This document shows positions 17,559 to 26,378 of a stretch of 40,451 bases of DNA, piece after piece. Source of the DNA: Bacteroidales bacterium (GTDB lineage: Bacteria; Bacteroidota; Bacteroidia; Bacteroidales; UBA12077). Positions within the stretch are counted from its first letter, which is position 1; each line of letters opens with the position of its first letter. The position numbers and the translations under genes are program-made. Where the stretch lies: the NCBI GenBank assembly GCA_019038645.1, contig JAHOYT010000042.1, positions 1-40,451 of the forward strand, given 5' to 3'. The notes beneath the pieces are model-generated. The model did no database searches and was not told the DNA's origin. It saw only the letters and a list, made by a program, of their open reading frames with translations.

Positions 17559-20471
17559 ATGAGTTTAATAAGAAAAATATTTTGCCTGTTTCTATTGTTT
17601 CTTTTAGTTTCGGGGAATACATTAAATGCACAATTCTATTCTACGGGGCAGGACCCAGCCTCAAACAAATGGATGCAGATTAATACGAATAATTTTCAGA
17701 TTATTTTTCAGAACGATTTTCACCAACAGGCACAACAAATAGCCAATATTCTTGAATTTTATTATCAAAAAGAGGGAATATCATTAAATCATAACCCCAA
17801 AAAAGTTTCGGTTATTGTCCATAATCAAACAATAAGATCAAACGGATATGTTGTGTGGGCGCCTAAAAGGATGGAGTTATTTACAACACCATCACCGGAT
17901 CATTATCCTGATCCCTGGCTTGAGCATTTATGTATTCATGAATTAAGGCATGTTGTTCAGATTGATAAATTAAATCAGGGAATCACCAAAATACTATCAG
18001 TAATATTTGGACAACAGGCAATAGGGCTTGTGTCCGGACAAATGCCAATATGGTATTACGAAGGCGATGCTGTGTGCACAGAAACTGCATTTTCAGAATT
18101 CGGTCGTGGACGTCTTCCGTATTTTCATCGAGGAATAAAAACTCATTTATTGAGCGACGAGGAAAGATATTCTTTTGATAAAATGCTATTCGGCTCGTTC
18201 CAGGATTATGTTCCGGGTTATTACGAACTTGGGTATAACCTTACTGCTTACGCCAGAAAGAAATACGGAGTTAATGTATGGGAGAAAACAGAAAATCATG
18301 TTGCACAAAACTCATACACTTTAGCTCCAACTCCTTTTGCTTTTTATCGTGGTCTTAAGAAAAACACAGGATTATCTCAAAAGCAACTTTTTATTGAAAC
18401 ATTCAATTATTTGGATAGCTCCTGGTCTGCTGAGGATATAGATAATAAAACGATTGAACCTGGGTTTTTTCAAAAGTACAATATTGACGAATATGAGGAT
18501 TATATTAATCCCCTAATAGTTGATAAAGAAAGTGGTATTGCACTTAAAAAGGGGAAATCACATATACCACAATTTGTTCTTATTAATGAAGATTCTGAGG
18601 AAGTATTGCTTGAGCCAGGCATCCTTATTTCAAATGATTTTTCTTTTGCAAATAATATTTTAACCTGGGCTGAATATAAGCCTGATTTACGATGGAACAA
18701 CAGGGAGTTCACATCCATAAAACTTTTCAATATCAGAACGAAACTATCCTATACTTTAGTGAAAAAGGGTAGGTTTTTTAGTCCTGACATAAGCAAAAGT
18801 GCAGAAAAAATAGCAGTAATCGAAGTTGATGAAAAGAACATTATAAGTTTGAATATATTAAGTGTTTTAACAGGAGAAATCACAAAGAAAATTCATTCTC
18901 CCAAAGGTAATTTAATTCAGAGACCAAAATGGTCCCATGACGAAAAATCCATCTACGTAATAGAGAGCACGCAAGGCATCAAACAAATATCAAAATATGA
19001 TTTGGACAAAGAAGAGTGGGAAACTGTGTTTACAGTAGAAGGTGTCGATATTCAGAGAATATTACCTTACAAAGACCAGGTTTATTTCCATTCGACAATA
19101 AACGGTACTGACAATATTTATGTTTTTAATGAAAACAGCAAGGATATTTACCAGTTATCAGCATCACGGTTTGGGATTTCAGAATTTGATCTTGATACGA
19201 ATAAATCCGAATTGTTTATTAATGAATATACTTCGCGTGGGTTCAGGCTGGCTAAAATACCTGTTGAACGTGCATTATGGAAGAAGATCAACAAGGCAGG
19301 GAATTATAAATTTGAATTTGCAGAAATTTTATCTGAACAGGAAACTTTTAAAACCACCCAAACAGTTAGGGAACAAAAGGAATTTCCTATAAAATCATAC
19401 AACAAAGCGATCAATTTATTTAATTTTCATAGCTGGCTCCCGTTATATTTTGATTATGATAATATTGATGTTGGAAATGTATTTGCTGATCCTTCTGAAA
19501 TTTATCGGAATATTCATCCCGGTATTATGTTGCTTTCTCAAAACAAATTAAGTACCACTGAATCCGTGCTAAGCTATGCTTACAAAAACGGAAATCATTA
19601 TTTATCATCGTCACTTGTTTTTAAAGGACAATATCCGGTTGTTAAACTAACTGCAAATTATGGCGACTATCAGCAAATTCAGGCTACCGGAGACGCTACC
19701 TGGAGCCCGGAAGCAAACATTGGTTATAGCTACGATCTCGATGTTTACGTTCCTTTGGATTTTTCAGAAGGTAAGTTTATAAAAGGTATCAGACCGTTAT
19801 TATCAGTTCAATATGTAGATAATTTATATTACAATTATCATAATGATTATTACATAAATGGATTAGAGTTTATACAGACAGGATTATTATTATACTCATA
19901 TCAGTTAAAAGCAGAACGGGATATAATTCCAAAACAAGGAGCAATATTTAAATTTAATTTATTTAACACTCCGTTTGATAAGGAAATATTTGGTTATTTA
20001 TACAATGTGGATGCGATTTTCTATTTTCCCGGAATAAAAAATGGTGGACTGAGAATTAATACCGGATATCAATATCAGAATCCGCGGCTTTATCTTTTTA
20101 ATTCTAATTTTGATTTTCCAAGAGGAATTCAGGATAAAAGAACCGAAAAGTTAACCAAATTATACACTGATTATGTTTTTCCCATAGCATACCCTGACTG
20201 GAGCCTTGGGTCGGTTTTATATTTGAAAAGAATTCGGGGAGATGTTTTTCTGGATTATGCTTATAATAGCTATCGAGTGGTTAATCAGTCACAAACAGCA
20301 TACATCTGGCCAAAGGAACATAATTACAGCTTTGGATTTGAGCTTACTGCAGATTACCATTTATTACGAATGACGTTTCCTTTAAACTCAGGATTAAGAT
20401 TAGGGTATACACCTACTGAAGGAAAATATTTTGTTGAATTTTTATTTGGTATTGACTTGTATAGTTTTTAA
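17559..20471 (+). CDS. Outer-membrane protein with HExxH metalloprotease-like domain, propeller region and C-terminal barrel
   Basis: A 970-aa exported protein with no product name I can give with certainty. It starts with a signal peptide (MSLIRKIFCLFLLFLLVSG, cleavage after NAQ). Residues about 30-300 look like a peptidase-MA/gluzincin domain: HELRH (127-131) fits HExxH, and E168 in WYYEGDAVCTE fits the distal Glu zinc ligand. Residues about 330-610 contain repeats of the TolB/WD40-like type (FSPDISKSAEKIAVIEVDE, PKWSHDEKSIYVIES). Residues about 640-970 are rich in alternating aromatic strands and end in Phe (GIDLYSF), as expected for an outer-membrane barrel inserted by BamA. The start at 17559 was preferred over a longer form reaching back into the SUI1 gene, because only it leaves the signal peptide at the N-terminus. 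It probably shares a transcript with the SUI1-like gene. Confidence 0.75.
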   Translation: MSLIRKIFCLFLLFLLVSGNTLNAQFYSTGQDPASNKWMQINTNNFQIIFQNDFHQQAQQIANILEFYYQKEGISLNHNPKKVSVIVHNQTIRSNGYVVWAPKRMELFTTPSPDHYPDPWLEHLCIHELRHVVQIDKLNQGITKILSVIFGQQAIGLVSGQMPIWYYEGDAVCTETAFSEFGRGRLPYFHRGIKTHLLSDEERYSFDKMLFGSFQDYVPGYYELGYNLTAYARKKYGVNVWEKTENHVAQNSYTLAPTPFAFYRGLKKNTGLSQKQLFIETFNYLDSSWSAEDIDNKTIEPGFFQKYNIDEYEDYINPLIVDKESGIALKKGKSHIPQFVLINEDSEEVLLEPGILISNDFSFANNILTWAEYKPDLRWNNREFTSIKLFNIRTKLSYTLVKKGRFFSPDISKSAEKIAVIEVDEKNIISLNILSVLTGEITKKIHSPKGNLIQRPKWSHDEKSIYVIESTQGIKQISKYDLDKEEWETVFTVEGVDIQRILPYKDQVYFHSTINGTDNIYVFNENSKDIYQLSASRFGISEFDLDTNKSELFINEYTSRGFRLAKIPVERALWKKINKAGNYKFEFAEILSEQETFKTTQTVREQKEFPIKSYNKAINLFNFHSWLPLYFDYDNIDVGNVFADPSEIYRNIHPGIMLLSQNKLSTTESVLSYAYKNGNHYLSSSLVFKGQYPVVKLTANYGDYQQIQATGDATWSPEANIGYSYDLDVYVPLDFSEGKFIKGIRPLLSVQYVDNLYYNYHNDYYINGLEFIQTGLLLYSYQLKAERDIIPKQGAIFKFNLFNTPFDKEIFGYLYNVDAIFYFPGIKNGGLRINTGYQYQNPRLYLFNSNFDFPRGIQDKRTEKLTKLYTDYVFPIAYPDWSLGSVLYLKRIRGDVFLDYAYNSYRVVNQSQTAYIWPKEHNYSFGFELTADYHLLRMTFPLNSGLRLGYTPTEGKYFVEFLFGIDLYSF

Positions 20472-20497
20472 ATAATTTCAAATTTTCACAATATTTT

Positions 20498-20527
20498 TTG
20501 AATAAAATTGTTTAACACAATATTCAA
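20498..20527. repeat. Inverted repeat overlapping the bactofilin promoter
   Basis: Arms TTGAAT plus ATTGT pair with ACAAT plus ATTCAA (11 bp, with a 3-nt AAA bulge and a 5-nt loop). The right arm is followed by CGTATATTTG rather than a T tract, so it is not an obvious terminator. It overlaps the predicted -33 element, so it could be an operator. Function is inferred from position only. Confidence 0.3.
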
Positions 20528-20537
20528 CGTATATTTG
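20508..20537 (+). promoter_or_regulatory. Putative promoter of the bactofilin-atpZ unit
   Basis: TTG at 20508-20510, a 19-nt spacer and TATATTTG at 20530-20537 fit the Bacteroidota -33/-7 pattern. The leader would be about 80 nt. A second TATATTTG at 20568-20575 lacks a partner -33 element. Confidence 0.45.
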
Positions 20538-20626
20538 ATTAAGCAAGGTCATAGATAAAAAATTATATATATTTGTCGGATCAAATGTTTATTAAGAGTA
20601 ACTAATTTTATAATAAGGATTGAAAG

Positions 20627-21034
20627 ATGGCAAAGTATAACGAAACAGAAACAGCTGCTGCAATTAATTTAATAGGAGCCGGAACGGAAATAACAGGAGA
20701 TATTAATTCTAACGGAGATATTAGAATTGATGGAATGTTAAACGGAAACTTAAAAACTGCAGGCAAAGTTGTTATCGGAGAAACTGGTAGGGCAAGCGGT
20801 GAAATTGAATGTAAAAATTCAGAAGTGTTAGGGGAAGTCCATGGCAAAATAAAAGTTAGTGAACTTCTTTCTCTTAAAGCAACCGCTAAAATATTTGGGG
20901 ACATTGTCACTAAAAAACTAGCTATAGAACCGGGCTCAAGGTTTACAGGAAACTGTAATATGGGCGAAGAATCAATTAAAGATGCCAGAACAGAAAAACC
21001 AAAATTCGGAACAGAAGAACAAAAAAGCGCCTAG
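20627..21034 (+). CDS. Bactofilin (polymer-forming cytoskeletal protein)
   Basis: A 135-aa bactofilin (DUF583, PF04519). These proteins form nucleotide-independent filaments from a right-handed beta-helix and organise envelope or morphology proteins in the cytoplasm. The core (about 18-115) shows the periodic Gly- and Ile-rich strands: GAGTEITGDINSNGDIRIDG, GNLKTAGKVVIGETG, ASGEIECKNSEVLGEVHGKI. The tails are polar and presumably disordered. Its 3' end overlaps atpZ by 53 nt in another frame. Bactofilin just ahead of atpZ and the F-ATPase genes is, to my knowledge, a recurring arrangement in Bacteroidota, but a functional link to ATP synthase is unproven. Confidence 0.93.
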   Translation: MAKYNETETAAAINLIGAGTEITGDINSNGDIRIDGMLNGNLKTAGKVVIGETGRASGEIECKNSEVLGEVHGKIKVSELLSLKATAKIFGDIVTKKLAIEPGSRFTGNCNMGEESIKDARTEKPKFGTEEQKSA

Positions 21035-21230
21035 CGAATTAGTAAAATATTCTGCTATTGGGTTTCAAATGATTGCGATCATTGTTGTTGGAATTCTAGG
21101 TGGAATGAAATTAGACAAATGGATAACAAGCATTGAGTTCCCTGTGTTTACAGTAGTTTTGTCAATTTCAAGTGTAGTATACGCTACATATTTTGCTATA
21201 AAAGACTTTATTAAGCCACCAAAAAAGTAA
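20982..21230 (+). CDS. atpZ: AtpZ/AtpI family protein (ATPase gene-1 like)
   Basis: An 82-aa membrane protein with two predicted helices (about 20-42 and 50-72) after a basic, Gln/Lys-rich N-terminus. It matches AtpZ, the small protein encoded at the head of many F-ATPase operons and implicated with AtpI in assembly of the c ring or in Mg2+ handling. Recognisable parts are YSAIGFQMIAIIVVGILGGM and the Lys-Asp in KLDKWI. It starts inside the bactofilin gene (53-nt overlap, different frame), and its stop codon overlaps the next start (TAATG), suggesting coupled translation. In relatives atpB would follow shortly after; here the V-ATPase operon intervenes. Confidence 0.85.
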   Translation: MPEQKNQNSEQKNKKAPSELVKYSAIGFQMIAIIVVGILGGMKLDKWITSIEFPVFTVVLSISSVVYATYFAIKDFIKPPKK

Positions 21231-21613
21231 TGCAGGCACTAAAAAAATTTATTATTCGGGAAATTGTATTTGCATCAATTCTTGGTGTAATTGCCTATAT
21301 TTTATTTCAAACAATTTTAGAAGAATACTATTTACCGATTTTCTGGATTTTATTCGGCTTAATAACTGTTTTTACGGCAGTTTTCCATTTTTCCGTTTTA
21401 CAGGTTAGCGAAAAAGAACCATCTAAATTCTCTTCAAGATTTATGATGGTTTCAGGCATAAAAATGATAATTTATTTAATAATAATTGTTTTTTATGCCT
21501 TTTCTTTTCCTGAGAAAGCAAAGATTTTTCTAATTTCTTTTTTTATTCTTTATTCACTTTATACGGTTTTTGAAGTTATTCTCATTATTAATTACTTCAA
21601 AAAAAGAAATTAA
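21230..21613 (+). CDS. AtpI-like four-helix membrane protein
   Basis: A 127-aa hydrophobic protein with four predicted membrane helices (about 9-30, 34-55, 72-92 and 97-121) joined by short charged loops. I do not recognise clear sequence signatures. Its size, topology and position directly after atpZ, with a TAATG overlap, match the AtpI-like gene usually found between atpZ and atpB in Bacteroidota, where it may assist F-ATPase assembly. It has no terminator of its own. The next gene starts 200 nt downstream from a separate promoter and belongs to the V-type ATPase. Confidence 0.65.
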   Translation: MQALKKFIIREIVFASILGVIAYILFQTILEEYYLPIFWILFGLITVFTAVFHFSVLQVSEKEPSKFSSRFMMVSGIKMIIYLIIIVFYAFSFPEKAKIFLISFFILYSLYTVFEVILIINYFKKRN

Positions 21614-21743
21614 TTTCCCTGCCTTTTTATATCTTACTACGAACATTAAATAAAATATTTTTTTGCAGATCATTATTTATGCGTATTTGGATAGTAAAAA
21701 GCCTATTACTGAAATATAATTATATGTAATAATTTAGATATTT

Positions 21744-21774
21744 ATTGCTAAATTAATTTAAGTTATTAGTTTTG
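21744..21774 (+). promoter_or_regulatory. Putative promoter of the V-ATPase operon
   Basis: The core is ATTG (21744-21747), a 19-nt spacer and TAGTTTTG (21767-21774), a perfect TAnnTTTG -7 element. The start point would be near 21781, giving a leader of about 33 nt before the E subunit ATG at 21814. It lies in the only sizeable gap (200 nt) upstream of the V-ATPase genes. Confidence 0.55.
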
Positions 21775-21813
21775 TATTCAATTTTTTATTTAAAACAATA
21801 AGATCTTATAAAT

Positions 21814-22431
21814 ATGGAAAACAAACTTCAGGAATTAACTCAGAAGCTTTATAACGAAGGAGTTGAAAAAGCGAATGCTGAGGCAGAAAAAATTATGGCC
21901 GAAGCAAAATCTGAGGCTGAAAAGTTAAAGCAGGATGCTAAGAAAGATGCACAAAAAATTATTGCTGATGCTGAGCAAAAATCTGCAGAGATCAAAAAGA
22001 ATGTTGATGCCGAACTTAGCCTTGCTACAAAACAATCAATTAGAACTGTAAAACAACAAATTACGGACGTTATAGTAAGTAAAGTGATTGATGGGCCGGT
22101 TAAAAAAGCTTTCGACGATATTAAATTCGTTAAAGAGATAATTGAAACTGTAGTAAAAAACTGGAATCCAAAAGGAAATGAAACAATAGATCTTTCAGTT
22201 TTACTTCCTGCAGATATGGAAAAAGAATTTGCTAAATTTTTCACTGCAAAATCAGGAAAAGAGTTAAACGCAAATCTTGAATTAAGTTTTAGCGAATCAA
22301 TTAAAGGCGGATTTAAAATAGGTCCTGCTGACGGATCTTATAAGATCAGCTTTAGCGATGATGACTTTGAGAATTTCTTCAAAACATATCTTCGTCCAAA
22401 AACAATCGAAATGTTATACCCGGGAGAATAG
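21814..22431 (+). CDS. V-type ATPase subunit E
   Basis: A 205-aa peripheral-stalk subunit of the V/A-type ATPase. The N-terminal half (about 1-100) is a long Ala/Lys/Glu-rich coiled coil (ANAEAEKIMAEAKSEAEKLK) that would pair with a G/H-type subunit in better-known enzymes. The C-terminal globular part (about 110-205) contacts the A/B head and includes GGFKIGPADGSYKISFSDDDF, typical of V-type E. It is the first gene of the V-ATPase unit, with the predicted promoter just upstream and the DUF2764 gene 2 nt downstream. No separate G/H stalk gene is visible here. The call rests on composition, the C-terminal motif and operon position. Confidence 0.9.
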   Translation: MENKLQELTQKLYNEGVEKANAEAEKIMAEAKSEAEKLKQDAKKDAQKIIADAEQKSAEIKKNVDAELSLATKQSIRTVKQQITDVIVSKVIDGPVKKAFDDIKFVKEIIETVVKNWNPKGNETIDLSVLLPADMEKEFAKFFTAKSGKELNANLELSFSESIKGGFKIGPADGSYKISFSDDDFENFFKTYLRPKTIEMLYPGE

Positions 22432-22433
22432 AT

Positions 22434-23285
22434 ATGTTTCGTAATTATTATCATTATTTCATAGCAGGGTTGCAGGACATTTTCCTGGATGATACTGAAA
22501 TTCATTTTTCAATGATTGATTTCAAGCAGATGTTAAAAGAGCATCTTCATCCGGAAGATAATAATCTGATAGAACTGTTGTTTTTACCATACGATAACCA
22601 GGAACTTCTGCGATTCGTGAATGGTGATTTTGAAAACAGGAACGATCTTGGACCGTTTTCGACACAGGATTTTGAAGTAGAGTTTTCAGATGAAAAACTA
22701 GGTATTCTGCCTTCATACATGTATAAGTTTGTTGAGTTATACAGAGATGAAGAATTATCAAAGAACATTACAAAAAGTTGGGAAACTGTTCTAACTGAAA
22801 TGTATTACGAATATGTTTTACAAACAAAAAATAAGTTCCTTAAACAATGGTTTGAATTCAGTCGGAATCTGAATAATATCTTAATAGGGCAAAATTGCCG
22901 CAATCACAATCTTGATGTTGAAAAACAACTGATTGGGAATAATTTTGTTACACAATCTATTCTTAATAGTAATGCGAAAGATTTTGGCCTGGATGTAGAA
23001 CTTTCTTACGTTTCAGAAATAATGACACATACCGATAACGAAAATTTATTGGCTCGTGAAAAAGGACTGGACCAACTAAGATGGGATAAGGTAGAAGAGA
23101 TTACTCTATTCGATTATTTTACAATTGAAGTTGTATTAGCATATACAATTAAACTCGATATGGCTTATCGATGGTTAGAGCTCGACGAAGAAACCGGTCG
23201 ACAAATGTTCGGTAAGATCATTGATGATTTAAAATCTGGTTTTGAATTTCCTAAAGAATTTGCAATAAATGGAAAAAATAAATAA
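22434..23285 (+). CDS. DUF2764 family protein of bacterial V-ATPase operons
   Basis: A 283-aa soluble, mostly helical acidic protein of the DUF2764 family. It starts with FRNYYHYFIAGLQDIFLDD and has later blocks EFSRNLNNILIGQNCRNHNL and ITLFDYFTIEVVLAYTIKLD. No enzyme motif is visible. A protein of this type sits between subunits E and A in V-ATPase operons of spirochaetes and chlamydiae, which lack recognisable C, F and G genes. It is therefore a plausible replacement for subunit C/d, the rotor connector between the central stalk and the K ring; that is inference. Spacing is 2 nt from E and 1 nt to the chosen start of A. Confidence 0.8.
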   Translation: MFRNYYHYFIAGLQDIFLDDTEIHFSMIDFKQMLKEHLHPEDNNLIELLFLPYDNQELLRFVNGDFENRNDLGPFSTQDFEVEFSDEKLGILPSYMYKFVELYRDEELSKNITKSWETVLTEMYYEYVLQTKNKFLKQWFEFSRNLNNILIGQNCRNHNLDVEKQLIGNNFVTQSILNSNAKDFGLDVELSYVSEIMTHTDNENLLAREKGLDQLRWDKVEEITLFDYFTIEVVLAYTIKLDMAYRWLELDEETGRQMFGKIIDDLKSGFEFPKEFAINGKNK

Positions 23286-23286
23286 A

Positions 23287-25041
23287 ATGACAAAAGGAAC
23301 AGTAGCAGGAATCATAGCAAACCTTGTATTTGTTGAGGTAGATGGACCTGTTCAACAAAACGAAATTTGTTACATTGATTTAGAAGGTACTAAATTAATG
23401 GCTGAGGTTATTAAGGTTAATGGAACACAGGCCTATGTTCAGGTATTTGAAAGTACCCGTGGACTTAAAGTTAATCATACGGTTGAATTTACTGGTCACA
23501 TGTTAGAAGTAACTCTTGGACCTGGTATTTTATCTAAAAACTACGACGGTCTGCAAAACGACCTGGATAAAATGGATGGTGTTTTCTTAAAAAGAGGAGA
23601 ACATACAAATCCATTAGAAGATGATAAAAAATGGGAATACAAGCCAATTGCAAAAGTTGGTGATGTTTTAGAAGCCGGTGGTTGGATAGGCGAAGTTAAA
23701 GAAAACTGGATGCCTCATAAAATCATGGTTCCTTTTAAGTTCGAAGGTAAATATACTGTAAAAAGCGTTACTAAAGCCGGTGAATATACTATTCATGATA
23801 CCATGGCTGTTGTTACGGACGAAAAAGGGAAAGAGATTAATTTAACAATGATTCAGAAATGGCCTGTTAAATTGGCTGTTAAAGCATATAAAGAAAAACC
23901 ACGACCATTTAAATTACTGGAAACAGGTGTTCGTGTAATCGACACATTAAATCCAATAGCTGAAGGTGGAACAGGATTTATTCCCGGACCGTTCGGAACA
24001 GGTAAAACAGTATTACAGCACGCTCTTTCAAAACAAGCCGAAGCTGATATGATTATTGTTGCAGCTTGTGGTGAACGTGCAAACGAGGTGGTGGAAATCT
24101 TTACTGAATTCCCTGAATTAGACGACCCTCGTACAGGACGCAAATTGATGGAGCGTACTACAATTATTGCTAACACTTCAAATATGCCTGTAGCAGCACG
24201 TGAAGCTTCTGTATATACTGCAATGACTCTTGGAGAATATTATCGTGCAATGGGATTAAAAGTACTATTACTTGCTGATTCAACTTCTCGTTGGGCTCAG
24301 GCACTTCGTGAAATGTCGAATAGAATGGAGGAATTACCTGGACAGGATGCATTCCCAATGGATTTACCTGCAATTATATCGAACTTCTATTCTCGTGCAG
24401 GATTTACTTATCTGAACAATGGCGAATCAGGTTCAATAACATTTATTGGAACAGTATCACCTGCTGGTGGTAACTTAAAAGAGCCGGTAACTGAGTCAAC
24501 TAAAAAAGCTGCTCGTTGTTTTTACGCTCTGTCTCAGCAACGTGCAGACAGTAAGCGTTATCCAGCAATTGATGCATTAGAATCTTATTCGAAATATGCT
24601 GAGTATCCTGAGTTACAGGATTATTTTAGAAAAAATATAGATCCGGACTGGCCGGAAAAAATAGCATTAGCAAGAGATATTCTTATCAGAAGTAGAGAAG
24701 TATCTGAGCAAATAAATATTTTAGGTGATGATGGTGTACCGGTTGAATATCACAATAGATTTTGGAAAGGCGAAGTAATCGACTTCGTAATTTGTCAACA
24801 GGATGCATTTGATGAAGTTGACCGCTCAGCATCACTGGATCGTCAAAAATATATGTTAAATAGAGTTTTAGATATTTATCATACTAATTTCTCCTTTGAA
24901 TCATTTGAAGATGTTGGTACTTATTTCAAGCGAATGATAAACAGCATGAAACAGATGAATTATGCTGTATACGAGTCAGATAAATATCACGATAGTGAGA
25001 AAGAACTTAATTCAATAATCGAAGAAAGAAAGACTGCATAA
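23287..25041 (+). CDS. V-type ATPase catalytic subunit A
   Basis: A 584-aa catalytic subunit of the V1 head, which hydrolyses ATP in alternation with subunit B. Visible are the N-terminal beta-barrel (TKGTVAGIIANLVFVEVDGP), the V-type nonhomologous insert (about 110-190), Walker A GPFGTGKT (234-241, Lys240), the catalytic Glu in ACGERANEV, and the SNMPVAAREAS and DSTSRWA blocks typical of A subunits. I chose the ATG at 23287 (MTKGTV), 1 nt after the upstream stop codon. The ATG at 23269, inside the DUF2764 gene, would add six residues untypical of the family. The stop codon overlaps the start of B (TAATG). Confidence 0.97.
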   Translation: MTKGTVAGIIANLVFVEVDGPVQQNEICYIDLEGTKLMAEVIKVNGTQAYVQVFESTRGLKVNHTVEFTGHMLEVTLGPGILSKNYDGLQNDLDKMDGVFLKRGEHTNPLEDDKKWEYKPIAKVGDVLEAGGWIGEVKENWMPHKIMVPFKFEGKYTVKSVTKAGEYTIHDTMAVVTDEKGKEINLTMIQKWPVKLAVKAYKEKPRPFKLLETGVRVIDTLNPIAEGGTGFIPGPFGTGKTVLQHALSKQAEADMIIVAACGERANEVVEIFTEFPELDDPRTGRKLMERTTIIANTSNMPVAAREASVYTAMTLGEYYRAMGLKVLLLADSTSRWAQALREMSNRMEELPGQDAFPMDLPAIISNFYSRAGFTYLNNGESGSITFIGTVSPAGGNLKEPVTESTKKAARCFYALSQQRADSKRYPAIDALESYSKYAEYPELQDYFRKNIDPDWPEKIALARDILIRSREVSEQINILGDDGVPVEYHNRFWKGEVIDFVICQQDAFDEVDRSASLDRQKYMLNRVLDIYHTNFSFESFEDVGTYFKRMINSMKQMNYAVYESDKYHDSEKELNSIIEERKTA

Positions 25042-26378
25042 TGGAAACAAAAGCATTTCAAAAAATATACACAAAAATCACCCAGATTACAAAAGCAACA
25101 TGTTCTTTAAAAGCCACAGGTATTGGTTACGAAGAAATGGCAATTGTACACGGGCGATTAGCTCAGGTTGTAAAAATTATGGGCGAAGATGTAACACTTC
25201 AGATTTTTTCGGGAACTGAAGGTATTCCTACAAATGCTGAGGTTGTGTTTTTAGGACGACCACCAGTATTAAAAGTAGGTGAAGAATTGTCAGGCCGTTT
25301 CTTTGACGCTTATGGTGATCCTATTGATGGCAGACCAGCCATTGAAGGTGAAGAACGTCAGATTGGAGGTCCTTCTGTGAATCCTGTTCGTAGAAAACAA
25401 CCATCAGAATTTATACCAACAGGTATCGCAGGAATCGACCTGAACAATGCTCTTGTTACAGGACAAAAAATTCCTTTCTTTGCCGATCCTGATCAACCAT
25501 ATAATGAAATAATGGCAATGGTTGCACTTCGTGCCGATGCCGACAAGATTATTCTTGGTGGTATGGGATTAACAAATGATGATTATTTATATTATAAAAA
25601 TGTATTCGAGAATGCAGGAGCATTAGATCGTATTATCAGTTTTGTTAATACAACTGAAAACCCTCCTGTTGAACGTATTCTTGTTCCTGATATGGCTTTA
25701 ACTGCTGCTGAATATTTTGCGGTAGATAAAAAGCAAAAGGTATTGGTTCTTTTAACAGATATGACGCTTTATGCTGATGCATTAAGTATTGTGTCGAATC
25801 GTATGGATCAGATTCCATCGAAAGATAGTATGCCGGGATCACTGTATAGTGATTTAGCTAAGATTTATGAAAAAGCAGTTCAGTTTCCTGATGGAGGCTC
25901 AATTACAATTATCGCAGTAACAACATTATCGGGTGGTGATATTACTCATGCTATTCCTGATAATACTGGTTATATTACTGAAGGTCAGCTCTTTTTACGT
26001 AAAGACACTGATATTGGTAAAGTTGTAGTTGACCCGTTCCGTAGTTTATCTCGTTTAAAGCAATTAGTTATTGGTTCAAAAACTCGTCCTGATCATCCTC
26101 AGGTGATGAATGCTGCAATTCGTTTATATGCAGACGCTGCTAACGCTAAAACCAAACAGGAAAACGGCTTCGACCTTACCGATTATGATGAGCGCACATT
26201 GAATTTTGCAAAAGATTATTCAAATAAACTATTGGCTATTGATGTAAACGTTGAGGTAGATCAAATGTTAGAAACAACATGGAACTTATTTGGAGAACAT
26301 TTTTCTCAGGTAGAAGTAGGTATCAAACAAGAATTTGTTGATAAACATTGGCCAACTGAAAATAGTTCAGAAGTTTAA
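25041..26378 (+). CDS. V-type ATPase subunit B
   Basis: A 445-aa non-catalytic head subunit. It has the barrel domain, the PSEFIPTGIAGIDLNNALVTGQKIPFF stretch (about 120-147) where the Walker A loop is replaced, DMTLYADALSIVSNRMDQIP in the nucleotide-binding core, and the C-terminal helical domain. Length is normal for bacterial V-ATPase B. Its start overlaps the A stop codon. Its own stop codon (TAA 26376-26378) lies inside the first copy of a repeat (GTTTAAAGTT) that belongs to the flank of the following four-helix-bundle gene, so insertion of that element may have reshaped the last codons of B. In uninterrupted operons D follows directly. Confidence 0.97.
   Translation: METKAFQKIYTKITQITKATCSLKATGIGYEEMAIVHGRLAQVVKIMGEDVTLQIFSGTEGIPTNAEVVFLGRPPVLKVGEELSGRFFDAYGDPIDGRPAIEGEERQIGGPSVNPVRRKQPSEFIPTGIAGIDLNNALVTGQKIPFFADPDQPYNEIMAMVALRADADKIILGGMGLTNDDYLYYKNVFENAGALDRIISFVNTTENPPVERILVPDMALTAAEYFAVDKKQKVLVLLTDMTLYADALSIVSNRMDQIPSKDSMPGSLYSDLAKIYEKAVQFPDGGSITIIAVTTLSGGDITHAIPDNTGYITEGQLFLRKDTDIGKVVVDPFRSLSRLKQLVIGSKTRPDHPQVMNAAIRLYADAANAKTKQENGFDLTDYDERTLNFAKDYSNKLLAIDVNVEVDQMLETTWNLFGEHFSQVEVGIKQEFVDKHWPTENSSEV

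Noticed and set aside
20568-20575. Second TATATTTG as the bactofilin promoter
   Set aside because: It matches the -7 pattern but has no TTG at 19-21 nt upstream, unlike the copy at 20530-20537. It cannot be excluded as a weak start site.
22522-22768. Antisense open frames within the DUF2764 gene
   Set aside because: They lie fully within a convincing gene in other frames, lack family motifs and have no start context. The same applies to other short antisense frames in typA, xth, the V-ATPase A gene and the DUF2723 gene.
23269-23286. Upstream ATG for V-ATPase subunit A
   Set aside because: It overlaps the end of the DUF2764 gene and adds MEKINK. Related A subunits begin at or near the MTKG motif.
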